From Flavobacteriaceae bacterium Ap0902 (GTDB taxonomy: Bacteria; Bacteroidota; Bacteroidia; Flavobacteriales; Weeksellaceae), in assembly GCA_009835005.1 (NCBI GenBank), contig WTFG01000007.1:62001-126000 (forward strand): a stretch of 64,000 nt of DNA, written 5' to 3'. Below are positions 1-8,450 of this stretch, one piece after another (the first letter of the stretch is position 1; each line of letters begins with the position of its first letter). A program made the position numbers and the translations under genes. The notes beneath the pieces were generated by a model. It ran no database searches. It was not told the DNA's origin and saw only the letters and a program-made list of their open reading frames with translations.

Positions 1-1069
1 GAAAGATAGAGTGTTGGTTTTAGATCCATCAGAATTACCAGGTATTGTTTACTTCTTGCCTACACCTAAATCACCTCACGGTGTGGATGTAGACCCAACA
101 GGAGAATACATCATTGGTAATGGTAAATTATCTGCTGATTTAACGGCACATTCCTTTACTAAAATGTTAGATGCAATAGAAAATGAAAAATATGATGGAG
201 AAGCCTATGGAATTCCAATTTTAAATTATGAAGACGTGCTAGGGGGTACCGTGAAACAACCAGGACTTGGACCTTTGCATACAGAATTTGACGCAGAAGG
301 AAATGGATATACAACTTTCTTTATCTCATCAGAGGTAGTGAAATGGAAAGTAGGTACATGGGAGATCATAGATAGAAAACCAACTTATTATTCCGTAGGT
401 CACTTGATGATCCCAGGAGGGAACTCTCAAAAACCATTTGGTAAATACCTCATTGCTATGAACAAAATCACCAAAGATAGATATCTACCAACGGGTCCAG
501 AGATGAACCATTCTGCACAACTGTATGATATAACTGGTGAGAAAATGGAATTATTGCTAGACTTCCCAACTATTGGAGAGCCCCATTATGCAGCAGGTAT
601 TCCAGCAGAAATGATTCAATCTAAATCCAAAAAAGTTTATAGATTAGAGGATAATAATCACCCTGATGCTACGCTCAAAGATCCAGATACAAGAGTGGAA
701 AGAGATGGAAATGAAGTTCATGTATACATGACCATGATTAGATCTCACTTCTCTCCAGATAATATAGAAGGTATTAAAGTAGGGGATAAAGTTTATTTTC
801 ACGTGACTAATTTAGAACAAGATTTTGATGTGCCACATGGTTTTGCCATGATTGGGGCTAATACGGCAGAGCTGTTAATTATGCCAGGACAAACAGAAAC
901 GATGCTGTGGGAGCCTAAGAGAGTGGGTGTTTGGCCTTTCTATTGTACGGATTTCTGTTCTGCATTACACCAAGAGATGCAAGGATATGTACGGGTATCG
1001 CCAGCGGGTTCTAATACAGAATTAAGTTGGAGTTTAGGGGAAAATGGAGCAGATGAAGTTACAGAATAA
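1..1069 (+). CDS. nosZ: nitrous-oxide reductase NosZ, C-terminal part (5' truncated by window edge)
   Basis: Periplasmic multicopper enzyme reducing N2O to N2, the last step of denitrification. The reading frame is open from base 2, so the gene starts outside the window; about 355 residues are visible of a family usually near 650. The cupredoxin domain is at the C-terminus, with the CuA ligand motif CTDFCSALHQEM about 40 residues from the end (two Cys, His, Met) and a further His in the VPHGFAM segment upstream. The preceding region is the C-terminal part of the seven-bladed propeller. It heads a nos cluster (nosL, nosD, nosF, nosY follow). The neighbouring membrane-protein gene and absence of nosR in view suggest a clade II type enzyme, but the diagnostic N-terminal signal peptide is not visible. 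Confidence 0.95.
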   Translation, partial: KDRVLVLDPSELPGIVYFLPTPKSPHGVDVDPTGEYIIGNGKLSADLTAHSFTKMLDAIENEKYDGEAYGIPILNYEDVLGGTVKQPGLGPLHTEFDAEGNGYTTFFISSEVVKWKVGTWEIIDRKPTYYSVGHLMIPGGNSQKPFGKYLIAMNKITKDRYLPTGPEMNHSAQLYDITGEKMELLLDFPTIGEPHYAAGIPAEMIQSKSKKVYRLEDNNHPDATLKDPDTRVERDGNEVHVYMTMIRSHFSPDNIEGIKVGDKVYFHVTNLEQDFDVPHGFAMIGANTAELLIMPGQTETMLWEPKRVGVWPFYCTDFCSALHQEMQGYVRVSPAGSNTELSWSLGENGADEVTE

Positions 1070-1106
1070 ATAAATTCTTAAAATATGGAATAGTACTTTT
1101 TTCAGG

Positions 1107-1140
1107 AAGGCAGGGGACGTTATGTTTTCTGCCTTTTTAT
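1107..1140 (+). terminator. hairpin with T-run after nosZ
   Basis: AAGGCAG (1107-1113) can pair with CTGCCTT (1129-1135), followed by T residues. It lies between nosZ and the next nos gene, so it may act as a partial terminator giving more nosZ transcript than accessory transcript. Inferred from sequence only. Confidence 0.5.
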
Positions 1141-1166
1141 AATCAATAATCATTAAATTTCTTCTT

Positions 1167-1763
1167 ATGAAACTATCTAACATTATTATGATTATAGGGG
1201 CGATCAGTATATCAGGTTTATTCCTGTTTCCCTTGTGGAGCATCACCTTAGAGGCGCCACAATATCCAACACCATTGAGTATGGATATCTATATCAATAA
1301 ATTTGAGGATTACCGTCCACATGATATCAAAAATATTAATTTGATGAATCATTATGTGGGAATGGATCCTATACCAGAGACGATTCCAGAATTCACAATT
1401 TTCCCGATTGTAATTGGGGTTATGTCTGTAGTTGGTATCGCCATCGGGATTTTTAAATCAAGAAAATGGTTTTTGGGTTGGTTTATTACCATGACACTTT
1501 TGGCTATAGCAGGCTTAATAGACTTTTATATCTGGGAATATGAATACGGGCATAATTTAGACCCACACGCCATTATGAAATTCACAGACCCAGATGGGAA
1601 CCCCATGGGCTTTCAGCCACCTTTCTTTGGGACAGAACAAATCTTGAATTTCGTGGCACATTCTTATCCAGGAATTGGAGCTTTTCTATTAGGGGCTGGA
1701 TTATTATTGTCCCTTATTGCTTATATTGTTGCAGGTAGAGAGAAGTCAAATATTAAAGTTTAG
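1167..1763 (+). CDS. nos-cluster integral membrane protein of unknown function (NosB-like position)
   Basis: 198 residues. An N-terminal hydrophobic segment (about residues 5-24) is followed by a soluble loop containing LEAPQYP and NLMNHYVGM, then three further membrane segments (about 78-96, 101-122 and 165-190), i.e. four helices. It sits between nosZ and nosL and is co-directional. Membrane proteins in this position are known from clade II nos clusters (nosB in some species), but I cannot confirm family membership by reading. The conserved Asn-His-Tyr and Pro-rich loop could face the periplasm and contact NosZ or a copper chaperone; this is inference. Start chosen at the ATG giving MKLSNII with a hydrophobic signal anchor. 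Confidence 0.75.
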   Translation: MKLSNIIMIIGAISISGLFLFPLWSITLEAPQYPTPLSMDIYINKFEDYRPHDIKNINLMNHYVGMDPIPETIPEFTIFPIVIGVMSVVGIAIGIFKSRKWFLGWFITMTLLAIAGLIDFYIWEYEYGHNLDPHAIMKFTDPDGNPMGFQPPFFGTEQILNFVAHSYPGIGAFLLGAGLLLSLIAYIVAGREKSNIKV

Positions 1764-1771
1764 TTTTATAT

Positions 1772-2218
1772 ATGAAGAATTTAGTTTTAGCTTGTGCTAT
1801 CATTTTATTAAGTGCTTGTTCTAGCGGCCCCAAAGAAATAGCATATGGCGTAGATAATTGTGATTTTTGCACAATGACGATTACAGACAAACCTTATGGA
1901 ACAGAACTGGTTACAGATAAAGGGAAGGTCTATAAGTTTGATTCTGTAGAATGTATGATTTCCTATATGAATGAACATGATGATGTTCCTTTTGCCCACG
2001 TGCTAACTTCTACAATGGATAATCCTGGACCCTTGCAAGATGTAAAAACATGTAGTTTTTTAGTAAGTCCTAATTTGCCAAGTCCCATGGGTGCAAATAT
2101 TACCCCATATTCCACAAAGGAATTTGCAGTAAAAGCACAATCAGAATATCAGGGAGAAGTTTATTCTTTTTTTCAAGTGCAAAGTATTGTAAAACCTAAC
2201 CACGGACACACACATTAA
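1772..2218 (+). CDS. nosL: nitrous oxide reductase accessory lipoprotein NosL
   Basis: 148-residue copper-binding lipoprotein that supplies Cu(I) for NosZ maturation. A type II signal peptide with lipobox LLSAC places the lipid-modified Cys at residue 16. The family motif CDFCTM follows at about residues 35-40, a Cys-x-x-Cys-x-Met copper site, then the conserved FDSVECM segment. C-terminal His residues (HGHTH) could bind additional metal. Eight bases separate it from the upstream membrane-protein gene, consistent with one operon. Confidence 0.93.
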   Translation: MKNLVLACAIILLSACSSGPKEIAYGVDNCDFCTMTITDKPYGTELVTDKGKVYKFDSVECMISYMNEHDDVPFAHVLTSTMDNPGPLQDVKTCSFLVSPNLPSPMGANITPYSTKEFAVKAQSEYQGEVYSFFQVQSIVKPNHGHTH

Positions 2219-2238
2219 ATACCGAGACAATTTAAATT

Positions 2239-3462
2239 ATGAAATATTTTCTCTTTATATTCTTTTTAACCTTTAATTTTTTACAAGCAAAGACCATTAC
2301 GGTTTGTAAATCTTGTGAGGTTAAAACTATCAAAGGTGCTATTCAATTAGCGGCGGATGGTGATGTGATTCGTATTAAAAAGGGTATTTATAAAGAAATT
2401 AATATCAATATAACCAAACAGCTTCAGATTATTGGAGAAAAAGGCGTAATCGTAGATGGGGATAAAAAAGGAGAAATATTTCATGTGCAAGCAGATCATG
2501 TGACTTTAAAAAATTTTACGGTGCAAAATGTGGGGATTAGTTTCACTTCTGATTACGCAGCAATTAGATTAACCCAAAGCAAGCATTTTCTTTTAGAGGG
2601 TTTAACGCTAAAGGATATGTTTTTCGGGATTTATCTGGCAAAATCATCGGAGGGAACGATTAGAAACAATCATATTGAGGGGATTGCCAAAGATGAGTAT
2701 AATTCTGGTAACGGAATTCATTTATGGTATGCCCAAAATATAATAATAGAAAATAATTATATCACAGGCTCACGGGATGGAATCTATTTTGAATTTGCAG
2801 ATCATTGCACGATTAGAAACAATATAAGCACCAAAAACTTGCGCTATGGCTTGCATTTTATGTTTTCTAATGATGATGAATATTTAGACAATAAGTTCGT
2901 AGCGAATGGAGCAGGTGTAGCGGTTATGTTTTCTAAACGTATCAACATGTTACGCAATGAATTCAGGAATAACTGGGGAAGTTCTGCTTATGGACTACTT
3001 TTAAAAGAGATTTATGATGCAGAAATTAAAGGAAATACGTTTGATGAAAACACCATAGGAATACAAGTAGATGGTTCAACGAGGATTAACTACATTAATA
3101 ATACCTTTAGCAACAATGGATGGGCTGTGAAAATGCAAGGCGCAGCATACACCAACACTTTTAAGTTTAATAATTTCTTGAACAACTCTTTTGATTTGGC
3201 TTATAATAGCAATATCAACGACAATGTATTTGAACAAAATTATTGGAGTGAATATACAGGATATGATTTAGACAAAGATGGGATTGGGGATGTGCCGTAT
3301 AGACCCGTGAAACTGTTTGCCTATATTGTAGATAAGACACCTGAATCAATCATATTACTAAGAAGTTTATTTGTAGATATTATCAATTTTTCAGAGAAAA
3401 TATCCCCTGTTTTCACACCCGATAATTTACAAGACATGCAACCTCAAATGAAACCTTTATGA
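2239..3462 (+). CDS. nosD: NosD, periplasmic right-handed beta-helix protein for copper insertion
   Basis: 407 residues with a signal peptide ending near AKTITVC. The body consists of repeated Asn-rich coils (for example IRNNHIEG, IIENNYITG, CTIRNNIST) typical of CASH-domain parallel beta-helix proteins. NosD works with the NosFY ABC transporter in assembling the tetranuclear copper-sulfide CuZ centre of NosZ. The CxxC near the mature N-terminus (VCKSCEVKTI) is noteworthy. Its stop codon overlaps the nosF start by four bases (ATGA), indicating translational coupling. Confidence 0.95.
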   Translation: MKYFLFIFFLTFNFLQAKTITVCKSCEVKTIKGAIQLAADGDVIRIKKGIYKEININITKQLQIIGEKGVIVDGDKKGEIFHVQADHVTLKNFTVQNVGISFTSDYAAIRLTQSKHFLLEGLTLKDMFFGIYLAKSSEGTIRNNHIEGIAKDEYNSGNGIHLWYAQNIIIENNYITGSRDGIYFEFADHCTIRNNISTKNLRYGLHFMFSNDDEYLDNKFVANGAGVAVMFSKRINMLRNEFRNNWGSSAYGLLLKEIYDAEIKGNTFDENTIGIQVDGSTRINYINNTFSNNGWAVKMQGAAYTNTFKFNNFLNNSFDLAYNSNINDNVFEQNYWSEYTGYDLDKDGIGDVPYRPVKLFAYIVDKTPESIILLRSLFVDIINFSEKISPVFTPDNLQDMQPQMKPL

Positions 3463-4166
3463 TAGAGATAAAAGATTTACGCAAGAAGTTTGGGAAGCAA
3501 GAGGTTCTAAAAGGAGTTAATATAGCGATAGATCCTGGGAAAATCTATGCCGTCTTAGGCCCCAATGGGTCTGGGAAAACCACTATCATCAAGAGTATTC
3601 TGGGTATGGTGATTAAGGATAGTGGTAAAATTACCGTGAATGACCAAGATATTGATAAGAGTGCAAGCTATCGTAGAGATATAGATTACCTGCCTCAAAT
3701 TGCTAATTTCCCCAACAACCTGAATGTTCAGGAACTTATCAAAATGATTAAAGACATTCGAGGGGAAAATCCAGATGAATCCCATTTAATTCAATTATTT
3801 GGATTAGAACCTTTCTTAAAGAAAAAACTAAGTAATCTCTCGGGTGGAACGAAACAAAAAGTAAATATCGTATTAGCCTTTATGTTTGATTCCCCCATTA
3901 TCATTTTAGATGAACCAACTTCTGGGCTAGACCCTGTTGCGATGGTGCATTTGAGAGAATTAATCACAGAGGCTAAGGCAAAAGGTAAATTAATCCTAAT
4001 CACTTCTCATATCATCAGTTTTGTAGAAGAAATGGCAGATGAGGTGATTTTCTTGCTAGAAGGAGTAATCTACTTTAAAGGTTTTGTGGCTGCATTGAAT
4101 AGGCAAACAGGAGAAGAGAATTTAGAAAAAGCCATGGCTCAATTATTAAAATCACAGTATGCTTAA
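3459..4166 (+). CDS. nosF: NosF, ABC transporter ATPase
   Basis: 235-residue ATPase of the NosFY transporter. Walker A GPNGSGKTT is at residues 34-42, the ABC signature is LSGGTKQK, and Walker B is IIILDEPTSGLDP, followed by the switch His in LITSHI. In NosDFY, ATP hydrolysis drives transfer of a sulfur species or copper to the periplasm through NosY and NosD. It overlaps nosD by 4 bases and nosY by 8 bases. Confidence 0.95.
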   Translation: MIEIKDLRKKFGKQEVLKGVNIAIDPGKIYAVLGPNGSGKTTIIKSILGMVIKDSGKITVNDQDIDKSASYRRDIDYLPQIANFPNNLNVQELIKMIKDIRGENPDESHLIQLFGLEPFLKKKLSNLSGGTKQKVNIVLAFMFDSPIIILDEPTSGLDPVAMVHLRELITEAKAKGKLILITSHIISFVEEMADEVIFLLEGVIYFKGFVAALNRQTGEENLEKAMAQLLKSQYA

Positions 4167-4941
4167 AGTTTTAAAATACAGTTTTTATGATTTGATGCGC
4201 AGTAGATGGAGTTATGTTTACTTTGCGTTTTATTTGATTTTAAGTTCTACCTTGTTGTTTCTGAACAATGATTTGTCTAAGGGCATTATCACTTTGATGA
4301 ATGTAATCATTATATTGGTTCCACTCATCGCTACGATATTTGGGGTGATGTATTATTATGATTCTAGAGAATTTACAGAACTGCTATTGGCGCAGCCCAT
4401 TAGGAGATCCAAGATATTTCTTGGACAATATTTAGGGTTGTCTTTATCGCTAATGATGAGTTTGGTACTGGGACTTGGGATTCCTTTTGCGGCTTATGGC
4501 TTATTTGATTCTGGGAGTATTTATCAATTTGCGTTGCTGCTCATGGCGGGTAGTTTTTTAACCCTGATTTTTACCGCCATGGCTTATTGGATTGGGCTCA
4601 ATAATACTAATAAAATTAAGGGATTCGGCTATGCTATCCTTTTATGGCTCTTTATGGCTGTAATCTATGACGGCATTTTCTTGCTTAGTTTAATCGTCTT
4701 CCAAGATTATCCTTTAGAAGAATTGACACTCTTTATGAGTTTATTCAATCCGATTGATTTATCTAGAATATTAATTTTATTACAGCTGGATATTGCAGCA
4801 CTTTTAGGGTATACAGGAGCCATATTCAAAGAATTTTTTGGCATCAGTAAAGGCTTTTTTGTTGCTTTTGGTATATTGACCTTGTGGGTGATTATCCCAG
4901 TATTATTAATTAAATATAAGGCAGGGAAGAAAGATTTCTAG
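4159..4941 (+). CDS. nosY: NosY, ABC transporter permease
   Basis: 260-residue polytopic membrane protein with about six hydrophobic segments: 17-35, 40-66, 94-118, 124-146, 153-178 and 230-252. The sequence YDSREFTELLLAQPIRR in the first cytoplasmic loop is typical of NosY/ABC-2 type permeases. It pairs with NosF. It is the last gene of the visible cluster and runs tail-to-tail into the RDD gene with only 40 bases between stops and no strong hairpin. Confidence 0.92.
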   Translation: MLKVLKYSFYDLMRSRWSYVYFAFYLILSSTLLFLNNDLSKGIITLMNVIIILVPLIATIFGVMYYYDSREFTELLLAQPIRRSKIFLGQYLGLSLSLMMSLVLGLGIPFAAYGLFDSGSIYQFALLLMAGSFLTLIFTAMAYWIGLNNTNKIKGFGYAILLWLFMAVIYDGIFLLSLIVFQDYPLEELTLFMSLFNPIDLSRILILLQLDIAALLGYTGAIFKEFFGISKGFFVAFGILTLWVIIPVLLIKYKAGKKDF

Positions 4942-4981
4942 GTTTTCTAGGTTAGATTATAATGGATATTCAATAAATTAT

Positions 4982-5734
4982 CTAAACTTCTTGACCGGTA
5001 TAGTGGTTAAAATCCTCTATGACTTTAATGATGAAATCTTTGTCATTCATTTCTGACCTCTGATCTGGGATACCCGTTGTTTCTCTAATTTTATCTGCTA
5101 ATTTATGGATAACTTCATACCTTCTTTCACTATTGGCTTGTTGAAAATTTCTAATGATAATACGCATGTCTGCATCGCTCAGCGCTCTTACTTGCGGGAA
5201 ACTTGGTTGGTAATCTTCTTCTATTTCTGTGATTAACGTTTGGCTTAGATAATCCTTTTGTTTGAGTGATATAACCGTTGTTCCACTAGCCAAGCCACCT
5301 AGGCGCTGCCCATATTTAGTGGTGATAATGAAGATTAAACCAAAGACACCAGAGGATATTAAAACATCTATAATTCTAAAAACCCAGCGAGTTAAATAGT
5401 CTATAAAAGATGCTTGGTATCCATCAATTTTCACAACTTTGCATTTCATCATTTTTTTGCCTGGGGTTTGTCCTTCCATCATACTTTCAAAAACTAAGGT
5501 GTACAAACTTACAGGTAGGGTGATGATGGTAACAAATGCCATCAAACTCCAATTATCCCAACTATCGAAGATACCGCCAGCATCAAAAATTTTTGTAATG
5601 ACAAAAAATAAAATAATCAGATATGCGGCTTTTATAATTGAATCTATAACAAATGCCAACATTCTATCCCCCAGACTCACCATGGGAAATTGAAGATTTA
5701 CATTTTGAGATGTATTAATAGAGATAGAATTCAT
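4982..5734 (-). CDS. RDD family membrane protein
   Basis: 250 residues. The RDD domain spans about residues 17-155, with three hydrophobic segments (about 27-50, 63-85 and 112-137) and charged residues such as R24/D31 near the first helix and TRWVFRIIDV before the third. The soluble C-terminal tail of about 95 residues (SDADMRIIIRNFQQANSERR) is probably cytoplasmic. Substrate unknown. The gene is divergent from the SpoIIM-like gene with starts only a few bases apart; this pairing is common in Bacteroidota MoxR/DUF58 loci. Confidence 0.9.
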   Translation of the reverse strand: MNSISINTSQNVNLQFPMVSLGDRMLAFVIDSIIKAAYLIILFFVITKIFDAGGIFDSWDNWSLMAFVTIITLPVSLYTLVFESMMEGQTPGKKMMKCKVVKIDGYQASFIDYLTRWVFRIIDVLISSGVFGLIFIITTKYGQRLGGLASGTTVISLKQKDYLSQTLITEIEEDYQPSFPQVRALSDADMRIIIRNFQQANSERRYEVIHKLADKIRETTGIPDQRSEMNDKDFIIKVIEDFNHYTGQEV

Positions 5735-5743
5735 AGATTTGAA

Positions 5744-5751
5744 TATATTTG
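5744..5751 (+). promoter_or_regulatory. -7 promoter element TATATTTG
   Basis: Matches the Bacteroidota -7 consensus TAnnTTTG. It lies 6 bases before the ATG at 5758, so transcription should begin at or within a few bases of that codon. The in-frame TTG at 5749 lies inside the element and is therefore unlikely to be the start. Confidence 0.6.
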
Positions 5752-5757
5752 CCAGAT

Positions 5758-6732
5758 ATGAGAGAAGTTGCTTTTATTAAGCAAAATAAACAAAAATGGT
5801 TGGAAATAGAGCAAGTTATTTCTAGGAATTCTAAAAAAAATCCAGATGAACTTTCTTCTCTATATATCAACCTGATCAATGATTTGTCTTTTGCACAAAC
5901 TTATTACCCCAAGAGTAAAGTCACCTCATACCTCAATCATCTTTCTGTATCTATTTATCAAAAGATATATAAAACCAAGCGTACAGAGCGCAATAGGCTC
6001 AAAGATTTTTTTTTAGAAGAAGTTCCCTTGATAGCGTATGAGCATAGGCGCTATTTATTATTCGCTTTTATGGTTTTTGCTATATTTACTACGATAGGTG
6101 CGGTTTCTGCGCATTATGATGTGGATTTTGTAAGATTAATTTTGGGCGATTCTTATGTGGACATGACCCTAGAAAACATTGCAGCAGGGAATCCACTTGC
6201 AGTATATGATCAAGGTTCTACGCTGGGGACTTCTATTGCCATTATGTTCAACAACCTCAAAGTTGGATTATATTTATTCATTTCTGGCGTTTTTGCAGGA
6301 TTCGGAACTTTATTTATCTTAATGCAGAATAGCATTATGCTAGGTTCCTTTCAATATTTTTTCCAACAACAGGCAGTTTTAGGGCAGAGTATGCGTGGAA
6401 TATGGATTCATGGAGCCTTTGAGATTTCTGCTATGATTATAGAGGCTATGGCTGGGTTTATTCTGGGTGCATCTATTTTGTTTCCCAAAACATATTCTAG
6501 ATTAAACTCCTTTAAAATAGGCTTTAAAAATGCTTTTAAAATCATGCTTAGTACGATACCATTTACCATTGTAGCAGGTTTTCTAGAAGGGTTTGTAACA
6601 CGCCATGCTTTGGAAATGCCCATTATATTAAATCTAATTATAATTCTAGGGACATTTGGGTTCATTGTGTTTTATTATGTCCTATATCCTGTCAAGGTTC
6701 ATCAAAAATATCAGAGAAATGCAATTTTATAA
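5758..6732 (+). CDS. stage II sporulation protein M-like (SpoIIM/DUF95) membrane protein
   Basis: 324 residues from the ATG giving MREVAFIKQNK; an upstream TTG start would add three residues but falls within the promoter element. A soluble helical N-terminus (about 1-95) is followed by five or six membrane segments with the family-typical core NNLKVGLYLFISGVFAGFG and the HGAFEISAMIIE motif. This is the integral membrane family that includes SpoIIM of Bacillus, but in non-sporulating Bacteroidota it accompanies RDD and DUF4129 genes and its role is unknown. The downstream gene overlaps it by 14 bases. Confidence 0.88.
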   Translation: MREVAFIKQNKQKWLEIEQVISRNSKKNPDELSSLYINLINDLSFAQTYYPKSKVTSYLNHLSVSIYQKIYKTKRTERNRLKDFFLEEVPLIAYEHRRYLLFAFMVFAIFTTIGAVSAHYDVDFVRLILGDSYVDMTLENIAAGNPLAVYDQGSTLGTSIAIMFNNLKVGLYLFISGVFAGFGTLFILMQNSIMLGSFQYFFQQQAVLGQSMRGIWIHGAFEISAMIIEAMAGFILGASILFPKTYSRLNSFKIGFKNAFKIMLSTIPFTIVAGFLEGFVTRHALEMPIILNLIIILGTFGFIVFYYVLYPVKVHQKYQRNAIL

Positions 6733-7654
6733 ACAAAGATTCTTTGGAGAACTTATATCCGATACGTTCGATTTTGTGAAGAAATACGGTGAAAACTATT
6801 TCAAAAATTATTTTATTGTAAACGGAGCGGTGCTTATCCTCTTGTTGGTGGTTGTAGTTTTAGGATACGGGGAATTGTTTCAGCAAATGTTTAGTTCTAA
6901 CATGGATGGACAACAATTCTATTTTGAACAGTACTTCTCAGAAAATCAAGGCGTATTTATAGGGGTTACTTTGCTGGCTTTGGTATTGGCTATTATGCTT
7001 TCCTTAATTTCTTACACCTTTCCTGTGCTGTATATGAAGCGCCTCGCAGAGGAACCTTCTACCATAATTACCAGTTCGCAAATGATAGAGGATATGAAAG
7101 AGGAATGGGGCAAAATAGTCATTTTTGGCTTGGGCGTCGCCTTTATCATTATGCCAATAGGTATTGTGCTATTTTTTCTATCTGGATTACTCATGTTAAT
7201 CATCATAGGATTTTTTCTATTATTAATATTGGTGCCTATTATTATGAATATCATGAACTTCACTATGTTTAATTACTTCAATACAAAAGAAGGTTTTTTA
7301 AACTCTGTTAAATTCGCAGTCTATACACAATTTTCTAATAATTTCTTTAAATACTTAGGATCCACAGTCATTATATACTTTGTTATTCAAATTATCTCTA
7401 CTATATTCACCATGATACCCATGCTTTTTTATGTTGGGGCAATCTTCGTAGATTCAGGGAATGAACCTTTGGATGAGAGTGATATGATGATGACTATCAC
7501 ATTCATTGTATATACAGTGTCTATTTTGGCCAGTTTTATTGCTTCTAATTTACTTTATATCAATGCAGGATTTATGTACTATGATGCCAAGAAAGAGCTA
7601 CATAAAGATGTTCAATTATCAGAAATTGATTTAATTGGGAAAGGTGAAGCATAA
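6719..7654 (+). CDS. polytopic membrane protein of unknown function
   Basis: 311 residues from the ATG giving MQFYKQRFFGEL; this start overlaps the previous stop by 14 bases, whereas a TTG at 6656 would overlap it by 77. About six hydrophobic stretches are visible: roughly 36-55, 86-112, 142-165, 168-190, 231-258 and 272-297. I do not recognise a named domain. It is embedded between SpoIIM-like and DUF4129 genes, and homologues in this position are usual in flavobacterial copies of the locus, so it is probably a structural part of the same membrane machinery. Confidence 0.8.
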   Translation: MQFYKQRFFGELISDTFDFVKKYGENYFKNYFIVNGAVLILLLVVVVLGYGELFQQMFSSNMDGQQFYFEQYFSENQGVFIGVTLLALVLAIMLSLISYTFPVLYMKRLAEEPSTIITSSQMIEDMKEEWGKIVIFGLGVAFIIMPIGIVLFFLSGLLMLIIIGFFLLLILVPIIMNIMNFTMFNYFNTKEGFLNSVKFAVYTQFSNNFFKYLGSTVIIYFVIQIISTIFTMIPMLFYVGAIFVDSGNEPLDESDMMMTITFIVYTVSILASFIASNLLYINAGFMYYDAKKELHKDVQLSEIDLIGKGEA

Positions 7655-8450
7655 ATTTTTAATCATATTATTCTTATCCCTATGCACGGCTGCACAAGAT
7701 ACTTTGCAATCGCCGCCACCCGTGGTAGGAATAAAACCAGAAATGGTAGAAGATTATCCACTAAAAGATAATGTAGAAACGGCTGATTTGATAGATAGTC
7801 TTAGATATATTTCTACAGCAACACACCAACGCAGTTTCCAATCTAATTTAAAAGAGAAATATAGTTCTCCAGATTTTGAATATTCTATGACCAAACCCAG
7901 AGAATCCTTATGGGATAGAATCATGCGGGTTCTTAGAGATTTTCTTTCGGATATTTTTGATGTTCGTGATGCCTCTAATTTAAATCAAATGACAGAATGG
8001 GTCATGAAGGCATTAGCCGCTGTAATTATTGGTTTAGTTCTATATTGGGCGATTAAGTTTTTAATAGGAAAAGAAGGGAATTTCTTTTTCTCTAAGAAGA
8101 ATAAAAAGATTAACCCAGAGCCCCAGACAATCAAAGAAAATATCCATGAGATTGATTTCAATCAATTGATTGCGGAATATGAGACCTCCAAAAATTATAG
8201 ATATGCGGTGCGTTATCAATATTTACATTTATTGAAGATTCTCACAGATAGCGGTTTGATAGAATGGGACCCAGACAAAACCAATTTAGATTATATCCAA
8301 GAACTTGCAGGCAGAAAAGAGCAAACTGCATTCAAAAAACTATCACATATCTTTGATTATGTATGGTATGGGGAGTTTGATATAGTCCAAAGGGATTATA
8401 ATCAAGTTAAATTATCTTTTAATGCTTTAAAAAACAGGGACAATGAATAA
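7644..8450 (+). CDS. DUF4129 domain protein, exported and membrane anchored
   Basis: About 268 residues starting at the GTG that gives MKHKFLIILFLSLC, a normal signal peptide; a TTG nine bases upstream is an alternative. A periplasmic segment of about 110 residues is followed by one transmembrane helix (VMKALAAVIIGLVLYWAIKF) and a cytoplasmic DUF4129 domain with the AVRYQYLHLLKIL and DYVWYGEF motifs. It overlaps the previous gene by 11 bases and the next by 8, so it is part of a tight operon. DUF4129 genes commonly accompany MoxR ATPase and DUF58 genes. Confidence 0.85.
   Translation: MKHKFLIILFLSLCTAAQDTLQSPPPVVGIKPEMVEDYPLKDNVETADLIDSLRYISTATHQRSFQSNLKEKYSSPDFEYSMTKPRESLWDRIMRVLRDFLSDIFDVRDASNLNQMTEWVMKALAAVIIGLVLYWAIKFLIGKEGNFFFSKKNKKINPEPQTIKENIHEIDFNQLIAEYETSKNYRYAVRYQYLHLLKILTDSGLIEWDPDKTNLDYIQELAGRKEQTAFKKLSHIFDYVWYGEFDIVQRDYNQVKLSFNALKNRDNE

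Noticed and set aside
1034-1246. 70-codon minus-strand frame between nosZ and the next gene
   Set aside because: It covers a terminator hairpin and the antisense of a signal anchor; no support.
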